A stretch of DNA of 42,178 nucleotides from Peribacillus acanthi. Lineage in GTDB: Bacteria > Bacillota > Bacilli > Bacillales > DSM-1321. Each line of letters begins with the position of its first letter. The first letter of the stretch is position 1. Both the position numbers and the translations under genes were made by a program. Under the pieces are notes generated by a model that did no database searches, was not told where the DNA came from, and saw only the letters and a list, made by a program, of their open reading frames with translations. Location: the NCBI RefSeq assembly GCF_003073175.1, contig NZ_QBBX01000009.1, positions 67,846 to 110,023 on the forward strand. The letters run 5' to 3'. This document shows, one piece after another, positions 1 through 7,577 of this stretch.

Positions 1-1
1 T

Positions 2-775
2 ACCAGTGCTGGATCAATCATTGCAGCTTTTATCGCTGCAGGCTATACCTCAATAGAAATTGAAAAACTGATGAATGAAGCAGAAATGGATGCCTTTCTT
101 GATTCTAGATTTATATTAAAAGTTCCATTATTAAGATGGCTTTTATTGTATTGGAAAATGGGATTATTTAAAGGGGATTTTATGGAATATTGGATAAACC
201 ATAAACTTGCCCTTAAGGGTGTTTCCACTTTTGGAGATTTACCAGTTAATAGTTTACGTGTAGTTGCTTCAGATATTTCAAATGGGAAATTGCTGGTCTT
301 ACCTGATGACTTGCCTAAATATGGGATTGATCCTTCGACCTTTTCAATTGCCAAAGCTGTAAGGATGAGTTGTAGCATTCCATATTTCTTTGAACCAGTA
401 AAGTTAAAAACAGCTACAAATGCAAATTTAGTTGTAGACGGTGGAGTATTAAGCAATTTTCCTATGTGGTTGTTCGATAAAGAAAATGTGAAGAAAGTTA
501 GGCCTGTAATTGGCATCAAATTAAGTGGAGAGGATCATGATCGTCCAGTTAAAGAGATTGACAATGCGATAGAAATGTTCGGAGCCTTATTCGAAACCAT
601 GAAGGATGCACATGATTCAAGATATATATCACGAAAACATGAAAAGAATATCATTTTCATTCCGATGAAAGGAGTGATGGCTACCGAGTTTCAATTAACA
701 GATGAAAAAAAAGCGATGCTGATACAAAGAGGTAGGGAATATGCAGAAGTCTTTTTAAAGAAATGGTCCTATTAA
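2..775 (+). CDS. yqhO: Patatin-like phospholipase family protein (YqhO-like), 5' end cut off
   Basis: The reading frame is open from the first bases of the window, so the true start lies upstream. The first visible residues are TSAGS, the tail of the patatin nucleophile-elbow motif G-x-S-x-G. The second catalytic element is the VVDGGVLSNFP segment (codons around 436-468), whose Asp-Gly-Gly supplies the catalytic aspartate of the Ser-Asp dyad. By family this is a serine acyl hydrolase acting on lipids; the substrate is unknown. The gene ends just before a hairpin terminator shared with the convergent yqhP. The following order yqhP-yqhQ-yqhR-aroQ supports the YqhO assignment. The family is clear; the exact function is not. 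Confidence 0.85.
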   Translation, partial: TSAGSIIAAFIAAGYTSIEIEKLMNEAEMDAFLDSRFILKVPLLRWLLLYWKMGLFKGDFMEYWINHKLALKGVSTFGDLPVNSLRVVASDISNGKLLVLPDDLPKYGIDPSTFSIAKAVRMSCSIPYFFEPVKLKTATNANLVVDGGVLSNFPMWLFDKENVKKVRPVIGIKLSGEDHDRPVKEIDNAIEMFGALFETMKDAHDSRYISRKHEKNIIFIPMKGVMATEFQLTDEKKAMLIQRGREYAEVFLKKWSY

Positions 776-776
776 C

Positions 777-820
777 GAAAAAAAAATCGGACATTAAAAA
801 AATGCCCGATTTTTCTTTTT
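777..820. terminator. Intrinsic terminator between convergent yqhO and yqhP
   Basis: Arms AAAATCGG (783-790) and CCGATTTT (806-813) are flanked by an A-run on the left and a T-run on the right, so the hairpin can work in both directions. The stop codon of yqhP (794-796) lies in the loop. Confidence 0.75.
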
Positions 821-1174
821 GCCTTTTTTACCTTCTATAACAGTCAAATGTGTTTCTGATTTTGTCTTAGTTTTAACTTTTTTCGCTTTTTGTGCGAGAG
901 AGAAGCTTGCAACTTTATTTGTTTTTTTATCACTATCACGTTGTTTCAGTCGTTTTTTTGAATTTCTTACAGCTTTAGAATAAGCCTTCTGATCTCTTTT
1001 GTTCGGATGATCCTTTGTCAATCGTTTTACGATAAAAACAACCACACCCAATACAATTGCAAAGATAAGCATACTCTTTAGAGCCCCTATTGGGTCAGTA
1101 AACAATCTACTCCCAATGCCGATTATCCCTAATACGATTAAACCGTATACAATCAATGTAACTGGACGAATCAA
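794..1174 (-). CDS. yqhP: Small membrane protein YqhP (SA1362-like family)
   Basis: About 126 residues. Two hydrophobic segments fill roughly residues 4-22 and 33-49. The rest is a strongly basic Lys/Arg-rich tail, presumably cytoplasmic. I chose the TTG at 1174 because a strong AAGGAGG lies 8 nt upstream (minus-strand 1189-1183). An ATG at 1213 would place that site inside the gene, and a TTG at 1177 is only 5 nt away. It is assigned from position next to yqhQ and from the membrane-plus-basic-tail layout. Function is unknown. It reads in the same direction as yqhQ, about 100 bp downstream of it, so the two may be co-transcribed. Confidence 0.7.
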   Translation of the reverse strand: MIRPVTLIVYGLIVLGIIGIGSRLFTDPIGALKSMLIFAIVLGVVVFIVKRLTKDHPNKRDQKAYSKAVRNSKKRLKQRDSDKKTNKVASFSLAQKAKKVKTKTKSETHLTVIEGKKGKKKNRAFF

Positions 1175-1281
1175 CAAAGCCACCTCCTTAAGAGAATCAT
1201 AAGCAAAGCTCAATATATTAATCTCAACGATAATCCTACGTTTTTCGAGTTTCTAGTAAGTTTAACCAAATTTCTATTTTT

Positions 1282-2226
1282 TTACACAATCTCTTCTTCG
1301 TTTAAACCTTTTTTTGCTTCTTTTTCAATATCTAGAAGCTTTTCGAATGAGGCAATTGCTACTTCCACTTGATCATCAGAAGGTTGTTTTGTCGTCAATA
1401 GCTGAAGCCATAATCCAGGATATCCAAGATATTTTAAGACAGGTACATCACGAAGTTTATTCGTCAATTGAAGGACTTCAAAGGAAATCCCCAACACTAC
1501 AGGGATTAGCGCAAGTCTGTTAACTACACGTAACCATAGTGGGTCAGTAGGAACTAACATATATACGAAGAATCCTACGATAACCGTAAATAGTATAAAA
1601 CTACTGCCACAACGGTAGTGCAGTCTGGATTGTGCCTGAACATTTTTTACATTCAAGGCCAACCCATTTTCATATGCATTAATAACCATATGCTCTGCAC
1701 CGTGGTATTGAAACACCCTTCTTATTAAAGGTGTAAGAGAAACGAAATAAATATATGCCAATAAAAGGATTAATTTAAACAAACTCTCGATAAAAATTTG
1801 GGATAAGTCACTGCTGAAAATCGGTTTTGTTAAATTTGCAAGAAATACAGGTATTAAGGTGAAAAGAAATTTCCCAAACAAAAATGAGATGACTCCGATT
1901 GCCGCAACACCTAAAATCATTGAAAGTTTAGATGTTTCTTGTTCTTGAATCTGTTCGTCTTCAGTTGGATCTACATCAAAACGCTCTGTTGAAAATGTTA
2001 AATGTTTAGAACCATTGGCACTCGCTTCAATGATTGCAACGATGCCTCTTAAAAAAGGAACCTTTTTTAAGGAGGATAATGTTTTTGAACTTTGTCTTGG
2101 TAGTTCATAATATTCTATGCTGCCGTCTTTCCTTCTAATCGCGGTAACGGTATGTTGTTTTCCGCCGAACATTACCCCTTCGACAACTGCTTGACCACCA
2201 TATACAGGCTTTGTTTCCTTACTCAT
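1282..2226 (-). CDS. yqhQ: DUF1385 membrane protein YqhQ
   Basis: 314 residues, close to the usual family length. The N-terminal GGQAVVEGVMFGG motif, the central YHGAEHMVINAYE segment and the HYRCGSSF motif are hallmarks of DUF1385 proteins. Several hydrophobic stretches (roughly residues 100-135, 140-165, 205-225 and 235-255) indicate a multi-pass membrane protein. The conserved Glu, His and Cys residues suggest a metal- or substrate-binding site, but the biochemical role of the family is not established to my knowledge. The start at 2226 has only a short GGA just ahead of it; the family motif begins 10 residues in, so the start is reasonable. Confidence 0.85.
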   Translation of the reverse strand: MSKETKPVYGGQAVVEGVMFGGKQHTVTAIRRKDGSIEYYELPRQSSKTLSSLKKVPFLRGIVAIIEASANGSKHLTFSTERFDVDPTEDEQIQEQETSKLSMILGVAAIGVISFLFGKFLFTLIPVFLANLTKPIFSSDLSQIFIESLFKLILLLAYIYFVSLTPLIRRVFQYHGAEHMVINAYENGLALNVKNVQAQSRLHYRCGSSFILFTVIVGFFVYMLVPTDPLWLRVVNRLALIPVVLGISFEVLQLTNKLRDVPVLKYLGYPGLWLQLLTTKQPSDDQVEVAIASFEKLLDIEKEAKKGLNEEEIV

Positions 2227-2351
2227 TCCTACACCAACCTATGCTGTTATTCACTGCAACTTTTCTATAGCTTTCTTTTTTCTAGCTGAAAAAAATCCTG
2301 CATAAGAGCTGCTGTGTCTCTTATTCCATATTTTACAGAAAGCCTATAGAG

Positions 2352-2379
2352 TTGTCACTTAGCAGTCTGAATATATTCT
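2352..2379 (+). promoter_or_regulatory. Possible sigma-A promoter for yqhR-aroQ
   Basis: TTGTCA (2352-2357) and TATTCT (2374-2379) are separated by 16 bp and lie about 40 bp ahead of the yqhR start. The elements match the consensus only in part, and no other evidence supports them. Confidence 0.35.
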
Positions 2380-2417
2380 GGTTACAAATAGGAATAATAA
2401 AGGAGGGAGGTGCCAAT

Positions 2418-2993
2418 ATGGACAAACAAGAATTGAATAAAGAAAATGGCATACAGAGTAATCAAGATGATAGAAAAAACATCAAAACGGAACAAGATCA
2501 CTCCGAAAAACCGAATTCTGCATTATTTAATGCAATCTTAATAGGTTTTTTTGGAGGATTATTATTTAGTGCGATTGGTCAATTTACGTATTACTTTAAT
2601 TTTTCAGAATTAGGCCCGAAAATCATTGTGCCTTCATGGGTTTCTGAAAATATCAGTAAAGGTTGGGTAAGTGCACTAGTTTCATTTCTTATTATAGGAG
2701 TAATTTCAATTATTGTTGCATTAGTATATTATGTAACACTTCGAAAGGTGAATACAATATTTGCAGGAGTAGGATTTGGAGTGGCGATTTGGGCAGTGGT
2801 CTTCTTTGCAATAAATCCATTCCTAGATAAAATGGACAAAGTTGGAAAAATGGAGACGAATACTCTTATTACTACGTTTTGTTTATATCTATTATATGGA
2901 GCTTTCATAGGTTACAGTATTTCCTATGACGAATATGAGAGGAATTTTTATAGTAAGAAACAACAAAATCAAAATAAGGATCAGTCCTCTTAG
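2418..2993 (+). CDS. yqhR: YqhR-like multi-pass membrane protein
   Basis: 191 residues from the ATG at 2418, which follows a very strong AAAGGAGGGAGGTG site. A longer frame reaches back to 2352 but would overrun this ribosome binding site. The first ~45 residues are hydrophilic and charged. Four hydrophobic segments follow, the last ending near residue 178, and the protein closes with a short Lys/Gln-rich tail. This matches YqhR, a membrane protein of unknown function found between yqhQ and aroQ in Bacillus. It points away from yqhQ and shares the intergenic region with it. Confidence 0.75.
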   Translation: MDKQELNKENGIQSNQDDRKNIKTEQDHSEKPNSALFNAILIGFFGGLLFSAIGQFTYYFNFSELGPKIIVPSWVSENISKGWVSALVSFLIIGVISIIVALVYYVTLRKVNTIFAGVGFGVAIWAVVFFAINPFLDKMDKVGKMETNTLITTFCLYLLYGAFIGYSISYDEYERNFYSKKQQNQNKDQSS

Positions 2994-3090
2994 GGATAGG
3001 TTGATTGAAAAAAGTAGTAAGAATTTTTGAGTATATGATAGAATATTAGTATTGGCGTATGCTTTATTAACCAAGGATTAGGTGAAGCAA

Positions 3091-3537
3091 ATGGGGAAAT
3101 TCATGTTAATAAATGGTCCTAATCTAAACATGCTTGGCAAAAGAGAACCCAATCATTATGGACACAAATCTCTATTGGACATTGAAAATGAAGTAAAAGA
3201 ACTCGCATCTTCACTCGGTCATGATGTGGAATGTATGCAATCCAACCATGAGGGTGTTATTATCGATCAATTACATAAGGGTGGAATTGAAGGTTATCAT
3301 GGAATAGTATTAAATCCTGGAGCTTTTACCCATTATAGCTATGCGATTCGTGATGCAATTTCGAGTATAACTACACCAGTTATTGAGGTGCATTTATCAA
3401 ATGTCCATGCCAGGGAAAGTTTTCGCCATACCTCTGTAACTGCAGCTGTTACAAAAGGACAAATTGTCGGATTAGGGGATTATGGTTATCAGCTTGCAAT
3501 ATTAGCATTAGATAGGATGATAAGGGGGATTCATTAA
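3091..3537 (+). CDS. aroQ: 3-dehydroquinate dehydratase, type II
   Basis: 148 residues, the normal length for the type II (dodecameric) enzyme. It dehydrates 3-dehydroquinate to 3-dehydroshikimate in the shikimate pathway. The N-terminal LINGPNLNMLGKREP carries the conserved Asn and Arg, followed by the catalytic Tyr in NHYG. The NPGAFTHYSYAIRDA block and the VHLSNVHARE segment with the catalytic His are present. I prefer ATG 3091; an in-frame GTG at 3082 would add three residues. The stop codon overlaps the start of the next gene (TAATG at 3535-3539), so the two are translationally coupled. Confidence 0.93.
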   Translation: MGKFMLINGPNLNMLGKREPNHYGHKSLLDIENEVKELASSLGHDVECMQSNHEGVIIDQLHKGGIEGYHGIVLNPGAFTHYSYAIRDAISSITTPVIEVHLSNVHARESFRHTSVTAAVTKGQIVGLGDYGYQLAILALDRMIRGIH

Positions 3538-4598
3538 TGGAGAAATTGGAGAGACTACGCGCTTCATTAGAAAACGCAAATGTAGATGGTATTTTAATAA
3601 CAAGTAAGCATAATCGAAGATACATAACTGGTTTTTCAGGTTCTTCTGGTGTCGTTTTAATTTCTGCAAACGAAGCAAAATTCATTACTGATTTTCGATA
3701 TGTAGAACAGGCTGAAGAACAATGTAGAGGATTTGAAATCGTCCAACATACTGCTGCTATCCATGAAGAAGTGGCGCATCAAGCAAAATCTATGGGGATG
3801 AAGCGTCTTGCTTTCGAACAGGACCATGTTACGTTCGCTACATACAATCAATATAATTCAGCTTTTGAGGGCGAACTTGTTCCCTTATCAGGTGCAATTG
3901 AGAAGTTGCGCTTGATTAAGACACCATCAGAGATTAAGATATTAAAGGAAGCTGCCCAGATTGCAGATGCAGCGTTTACGCATATTCTTGGTTATATTAA
4001 ACCAGGACTGACTGAGCTTGAGGTTTCCAATGAGCTTGAGTTCTTTATGAGGAAGCAAGGAGCAACATCTTCATCATTTGATATCATTGTAGCTTCAGGA
4101 CATCGTTCTGCTCTTCCGCACGGAGTAGCAAGTGATAAAGTTATTGAAACAGGTGATTTCGTAACATTAGATTTCGGAGCATATTACAATGGATATGTTT
4201 CAGACATTACTCGTACAGTTGCAGTAGGTGCACCTTCAGATGAACTAAAAAAGATTTATGATATCGTCTTAGAGGCACAATTACGTGGAATGGCTGGTAT
4301 TAAACCAGGGATGACAGGTAAAGAAGCGGATGCATTGACACGTAATTTGATTGAGGAAAAAGGCTATGGTAAGTATTTTGGTCACTCTACTGGTCACGGA
4401 ATCGGACTAGAGGTGCATGAAGGGCCAGCACTTTCATTTAAGAGTGATACAGTGCTTGAACCTGGCATGATTGTAACGGTAGAGCCAGGAATATATGTGC
4501 CTAGTTTGGGTGGAGTCCGAATCGAGGATGACACGATCATTACGGCTGAAGGCAATGAATCACTTACTTATTCAACAAAAGAACTCATTATACTGTAA
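3537..4598 (+). CDS. papA: Xaa-Pro aminopeptidase/dipeptidase, M24B family (PapA/YqhT)
   Basis: 353 residues with a creatinase-like N-terminal domain (about 1-130) and a pita-bread metallopeptidase domain. All five dinuclear metal ligands are visible: D212 (LDFGAYY), D223 (VSDITRT), H287 (GHGIGLEVHEGP), E316 (TVEPGIY) and E330 (RIEDD). The enzyme removes N-terminal residues that precede proline. It lies between aroQ, with a 1-nt overlap, and efp, as in B. subtilis. This is notable because EF-P helps translate proline runs, whereas this enzyme degrades proline-containing peptides. A functional link remains inference. Confidence 0.92.
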   Translation: MEKLERLRASLENANVDGILITSKHNRRYITGFSGSSGVVLISANEAKFITDFRYVEQAEEQCRGFEIVQHTAAIHEEVAHQAKSMGMKRLAFEQDHVTFATYNQYNSAFEGELVPLSGAIEKLRLIKTPSEIKILKEAAQIADAAFTHILGYIKPGLTELEVSNELEFFMRKQGATSSSFDIIVASGHRSALPHGVASDKVIETGDFVTLDFGAYYNGYVSDITRTVAVGAPSDELKKIYDIVLEAQLRGMAGIKPGMTGKEADALTRNLIEEKGYGKYFGHSTGHGIGLEVHEGPALSFKSDTVLEPGMIVTVEPGIYVPSLGGVRIEDDTIITAEGNESLTYSTKELIIL

Positions 4599-4619
4599 AA
4601 GCTTTGGGAGGATTTTAAC

Positions 4620-5177
4620 ATGATTTCTGTAAATGATTTTCGTACTGGATTAACAATCGAAGTAGACAACGGGATTTGGCAAGTATTAGACTTCCAACAC
4701 GTTAAACCTGGTAAAGGTGCGGCATTCGTACGTTCTAAACTGCGTAATTTAAGAACAGGTGCTGTAAATGAAAAAACATTCCGTGCTGGTGAAAAAGTAG
4801 CAAAAGCACACATTGAAAACCGTAAAATGCAATATCTGTATGCAAGCGGTGACAACCATGTATTCATGGACAGTGAAAGCTATGAGCAAATTGAATTAGC
4901 ATCTACTCAAATCGAGCGCGAATTGAAATTCTTAAAAGAAAACATGGAAGTTTATATCATGACGTACCAAAATGAAACACTTGGTGTTGAGCTTCCTAAC
5001 ACGGTTGTTTTAGAAGTTACAGAGACAGAGCCAGGCATCAAAGGCGACACTTCTTCTGGTGGTTCTAAAAACGCGATGGTAGAAACTGGATTAAACGTCC
5101 AAGTTCCTTTCTTCGTTAACCAAGGCGATAAACTAATCATCAACACAACTGATGGTTCTTACGTTTCTCGTGCATAA
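4620..5177 (+). CDS. efp: Elongation factor P
   Basis: 185 residues, full length. EF-P binds ribosomes stalled at consecutive prolines and promotes peptide bond formation. The domain I loop PGKGAAF places a lysine at residue 32, which is the modified residue (5-aminopentanol) in B. subtilis EF-P. The C-terminal [18 protein letters not shown] signature is complete. A GGGAGG-type site precedes the ATG at 4620 by about 8 nt. Codon use looks more highly expressed than that of the neighbours. A strong terminator follows. Confidence 0.97.
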   Translation: MISVNDFRTGLTIEVDNGIWQVLDFQHVKPGKGAAFVRSKLRNLRTGAVNEKTFRAGEKVAKAHIENRKMQYLYASGDNHVFMDSESYEQIELASTQIERELKFLKENMEVYIMTYQNETLGVELPNTVVLEVTETEPGIKGDTSSGGSKNAMVETGLNVQVPFFVNQGDKLIINTTDGSYVSRA

Positions 5178-5186
5178 TAGATAATA

Positions 5187-5237
5187 GAAAAGACTGCTAT
5201 CTTAGGTTTAATATCCTAGAGGTAGCAGTCTTTTTCT
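5187..5237 (+). terminator. Intrinsic terminator after efp
   Basis: AAAGACTGCTA (5189-5199) pairs perfectly with TAGCAGTCTTT (5223-5233), with a second short stem inside and a T-rich tail. It separates efp from the sporulation operon. Confidence 0.9.
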
Positions 5238-5404
5238 TTGTCTGTTTTTTATAATGTAATTTTCCTTTTTATCCCCCTATAATAACGATCTAATTTAGTT
5301 AAAAAATAATTCTGTACTAGCCTCTCATTTATTCAACCCTTCAAAGAGCATCTCCAGAATAGCACTTGAAAAGTTTCAAACCTACTTTAAATCTTCTATT
5401 AGTA
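5238..5404. other. Gap where B. subtilis carries yqhV; no gene seen
   Basis: Between the efp terminator and the spoIIIAA promoter there is no reading frame with a plausible ribosome binding site. B. subtilis has the small membrane protein gene yqhV here, so the gene appears to be absent. The segment is AT-rich with no clear repeat. Confidence 0.6.
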
Positions 5405-5431
5405 ATATTGTGTAATCCTCGACCATACAAA
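5405..5431 (+). promoter_or_regulatory. Sigma-E promoter of the spoIIIA operon
   Basis: ATATT (5405-5409) and CATACAAA (5424-5431) are 14 bp apart, the spacing and sequence expected for mother-cell sigma-E. They lie about 35 bp ahead of the spoIIIAA start. The B. subtilis operon is known to be transcribed by sigma-E. Confidence 0.75.
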
Positions 5432-5466
5432 TAAATTAATAGACAGGCTGTTTGGAGGCGTGATGC

Positions 5467-6399
5467 ATGGAAAGTATTTTGTCTATTTTGCCTAGACGAT
5501 TAGCTGAACCCATCCGGCTTTTACCTGAATCCGTCCAAAATAAGTTAGAGGAAATACGGATTCGAATTGGGAGACCGATTGAAATTGGAGTGGCTGGGAA
5601 GCCAAGCTTTCTATCTTTGATTGTCAATGAGGAAGATGCTCATCAATTATTGAACAATGTGAGTCAATTTTCTTTCTATACAATTGAAGAAGAACTTAGG
5701 CGTGGATATATAACGATTCAAGGGGGCCACAGAATCGGACTAGCTGGGAAAGTGATTCTTGACCAAGGTCACGTGAAATCGATTCGAGATATTTCTTCTT
5801 TCAATATTAGGATTGCAAGAGAAAAACTCGGTGTATCCGAAGGGCTGCTACCTTACTTATATAATAGCAGATGGCAAAATACACTGATTATTGGACCACC
5901 ACAAACAGGGAAAACCACTCTGTTAAGAGATATTGCTAGGGTTTTATCATCTGGTATCCCTTCTATGGACCTGCCTCCTGTTAAGGTTGGAATCGTAGAC
6001 GAACGTTCAGAATTAGCGGGATGTGTACATGGAGTACCCCAATTAAGTTTTGGACCGAGAATTGATGTGCTCGATAGTTGTCCTAAAGCTGAGGGAATGA
6101 TGATGTTAATTCGCTCGATGTCTCCAGAAATCATTATTGCAGATGAAATAGGCAGGCCAGAAGATACTGAAGCTGTACTTGATGCCGCCAATGCAGGGAT
6201 CACTTTGATGGTTACAACGCATGGCTACTCTTTCATTGATGTGAAAAAACGTCCAACGATAAAAGATATGATTCAGTTAGATATATTTACGAGGGTTCTT
6301 GAGTTGAACAGAGATGATGAAAATGGGATAGAAATAAAAATACTGGATGGAAATGGTAATCCATTAACGAGATTAACAAAAGAAATGAGTGTGATTTAA
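5467..6399 (+). CDS. spoIIIAA: Stage III sporulation protein AA, secretion-type ATPase
   Basis: 310 residues. This is the cytoplasmic ATPase of the SpoIIIA-SpoIIQ channel, made in the mother cell and related to type II/IV secretion ATPases. The Walker A motif GPPQTGKTTLL lies near residue 145, the VGIVDERSEL block follows, and the Walker B-like IIIADEIGR lies near residue 220. TTTGGAGG sits 8 nt ahead of the ATG. An overlapping ATG at 5463 is out of frame. The stop is directly followed by the start of spoIIIAB, so it is the first gene of a tightly packed eight-gene operon. Confidence 0.96.
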   Translation: MESILSILPRRLAEPIRLLPESVQNKLEEIRIRIGRPIEIGVAGKPSFLSLIVNEEDAHQLLNNVSQFSFYTIEEELRRGYITIQGGHRIGLAGKVILDQGHVKSIRDISSFNIRIAREKLGVSEGLLPYLYNSRWQNTLIIGPPQTGKTTLLRDIARVLSSGIPSMDLPPVKVGIVDERSELAGCVHGVPQLSFGPRIDVLDSCPKAEGMMMLIRSMSPEIIIADEIGRPEDTEAVLDAANAGITLMVTTHGYSFIDVKKRPTIKDMIQLDIFTRVLELNRDDENGIEIKILDGNGNPLTRLTKEMSVI

Positions 6400-6915
6400 G
6401 TGATGAAATTGGTTGGAGCAGCACTGATATTAATTGCCTCCACGTGGATTGGTTTTGAATTGTCGCGGCAATTCAGTCAACGTCCTAGACAATTGAGGCA
6501 AATGAAGACGGCCCTGCAATCATTAGAAGCCGAAATCATGTATGCTCATACCCCATTAAAAGAAGCATCTAAGAAACTATCCAAACAAATGCCCAAACCA
6601 ATCAATTGGTTGTTTGATTCTTTCGCAAAAAAACTTGAACGGACTGATACTAACGTCAGTGAGGCATGGAATGATTCTTTGAATGAAATTTGGAAATGGC
6701 TTTCTTTAAAGCAGGGGGAATTCGAAATTTTATCCCAATTTGGTGCAACATTAGGCAAACATGACCGCTACCAGCAACAAAAACAAATTTTGTTGACTAT
6801 GACTCACTTGGAAAGGGAAGAACAGGACGCAATTGAAAAGCAAGGAAAATATGAAAAAATGGTGAAAAGTTTAGGGTTTTTATCAGGGTTACTACTGATT
6901 ATTTTATTGGTGTAA
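6400..6915 (+). CDS. spoIIIAB: Stage III sporulation protein AB
   Basis: 171 residues from GTG 6400, which abuts the spoIIIAA stop; an ATG three bases later (6403) is equally possible. There is a hydrophobic N-terminal segment (LVGAALILIASTWIGF), a long charged helical region and a C-terminal hydrophobic anchor (FLSGLLLIILLV). The fold is related to type II secretion GspF-like proteins, and it is thought to act with the AA ATPase as the membrane platform. There is no strong Shine-Dalgarno site, which fits translational coupling. Confidence 0.93.
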   Translation: MMKLVGAALILIASTWIGFELSRQFSQRPRQLRQMKTALQSLEAEIMYAHTPLKEASKKLSKQMPKPINWLFDSFAKKLERTDTNVSEAWNDSLNEIWKWLSLKQGEFEILSQFGATLGKHDRYQQQKQILLTMTHLEREEQDAIEKQGKYEKMVKSLGFLSGLLLIILLV

Positions 6916-6938
6916 GCAATTAAGGAGGCTAATAAGTC

Positions 6939-7145
6939 ATGGGGATTGAAGTTGGCTTAATTTTTAAAATCGCTGGTATAGGGATTGTTATTGCTTTTAT
7001 AAATACTTTGCTAGAGCAAATCAATAAGAAAGAATATGCACAATGGGTCACTTTATTTGGGTTTATTTATATACTTTTTATGGTTGCAAATGTTATGGAC
7101 GACCTATTCCAGAAAATTAAATCAGTTTTCCTATTCCAAGGATAG
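6939..7145 (+). CDS. spoIIIAC: Stage III sporulation protein AC
   Basis: 68 residues with two hydrophobic segments (about 6-24 and 37-55), matching the small membrane protein SpoIIIAC in length and sequence. It belongs to the engulfment-stage channel in the mother-cell membrane. AAGGAGGC precedes the ATG by 10-11 nt. The stop (7143-7145) runs into the ribosome binding site of spoIIIAD. Confidence 0.94.
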   Translation: MGIEVGLIFKIAGIGIVIAFINTLLEQINKKEYAQWVTLFGFIYILFMVANVMDDLFQKIKSVFLFQG

Positions 7146-7158
7146 GGAGGGGTTTTCA

Positions 7159-7548
7159 ATCGAAATTCTAAAGATTGTCGGACTCTCGTTAATAGCAACG
7201 TTTCTGGCCTTAATAGTCAAAGAACAGAAACCTAATTTTGCATTTCTTTTAGTGGTCTTTGTAGGATGTTCCATTTTTTTATTCTTAGTAGGTCAAATCC
7301 AAGAAATCATTTCAATGTTAAAAAAGATTGCCGAGAGTGCAAACGTGAATATGGTTTACTTAGAGACCATTCTTAAAATCATTGGAATTGCATACATCGC
7401 TGAGTTCGCTGCACAAGTGACGAAGGATGCCGGGCAAGGAGCAATCGCGTCCAAGATAGAATTAGCCGGAAAAATCCTGATATTAGCAATGGCTATTCCG
7501 ATTCTAACCGTCATCATTGAAACGGTGATTAAAATGATACCAAGTTAG
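7159..7548 (+). CDS. spoIIIAD: Stage III sporulation protein AD, apparent ATC start
   Basis: About 129 residues. The body, from IEILKIVGLSL through the ETILKIIGIAYIAEF and KIELAGKIL blocks to the end IKMIPS, is a clear SpoIIIAD, a multi-pass membrane protein of the channel. No ATG, GTG or TTG exists at the conserved start. The strong site GGGAGGGG (7145-7152) is placed exactly for an ATC at 7159, the position aligned with the known N-terminus; an ATT at 7165 is the next option. The nearest in-frame ATGs (7036, 7090) lie inside spoIIIAC without a ribosome site and would add unrelated sequence. The start is therefore uncertain; the gene is not. Confidence 0.88.
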   Translation: MEILKIVGLSLIATFLALIVKEQKPNFAFLLVVFVGCSIFLFLVGQIQEIISMLKKIAESANVNMVYLETILKIIGIAYIAEFAAQVTKDAGQGAIASKIELAGKILILAMAIPILTVIIETVIKMIPS

Positions 7549-7577
7549 TCTAGAAGAGTATCGGAGGTGAAATTATT

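Noticed and set aside
7036-7158. Upstream ATG starts for spoIIIAD within spoIIIAC
   Set aside because: No ribosome site, and the added residues are unrelated to SpoIIIAD; the site GGGAGGGG would be inside the gene.
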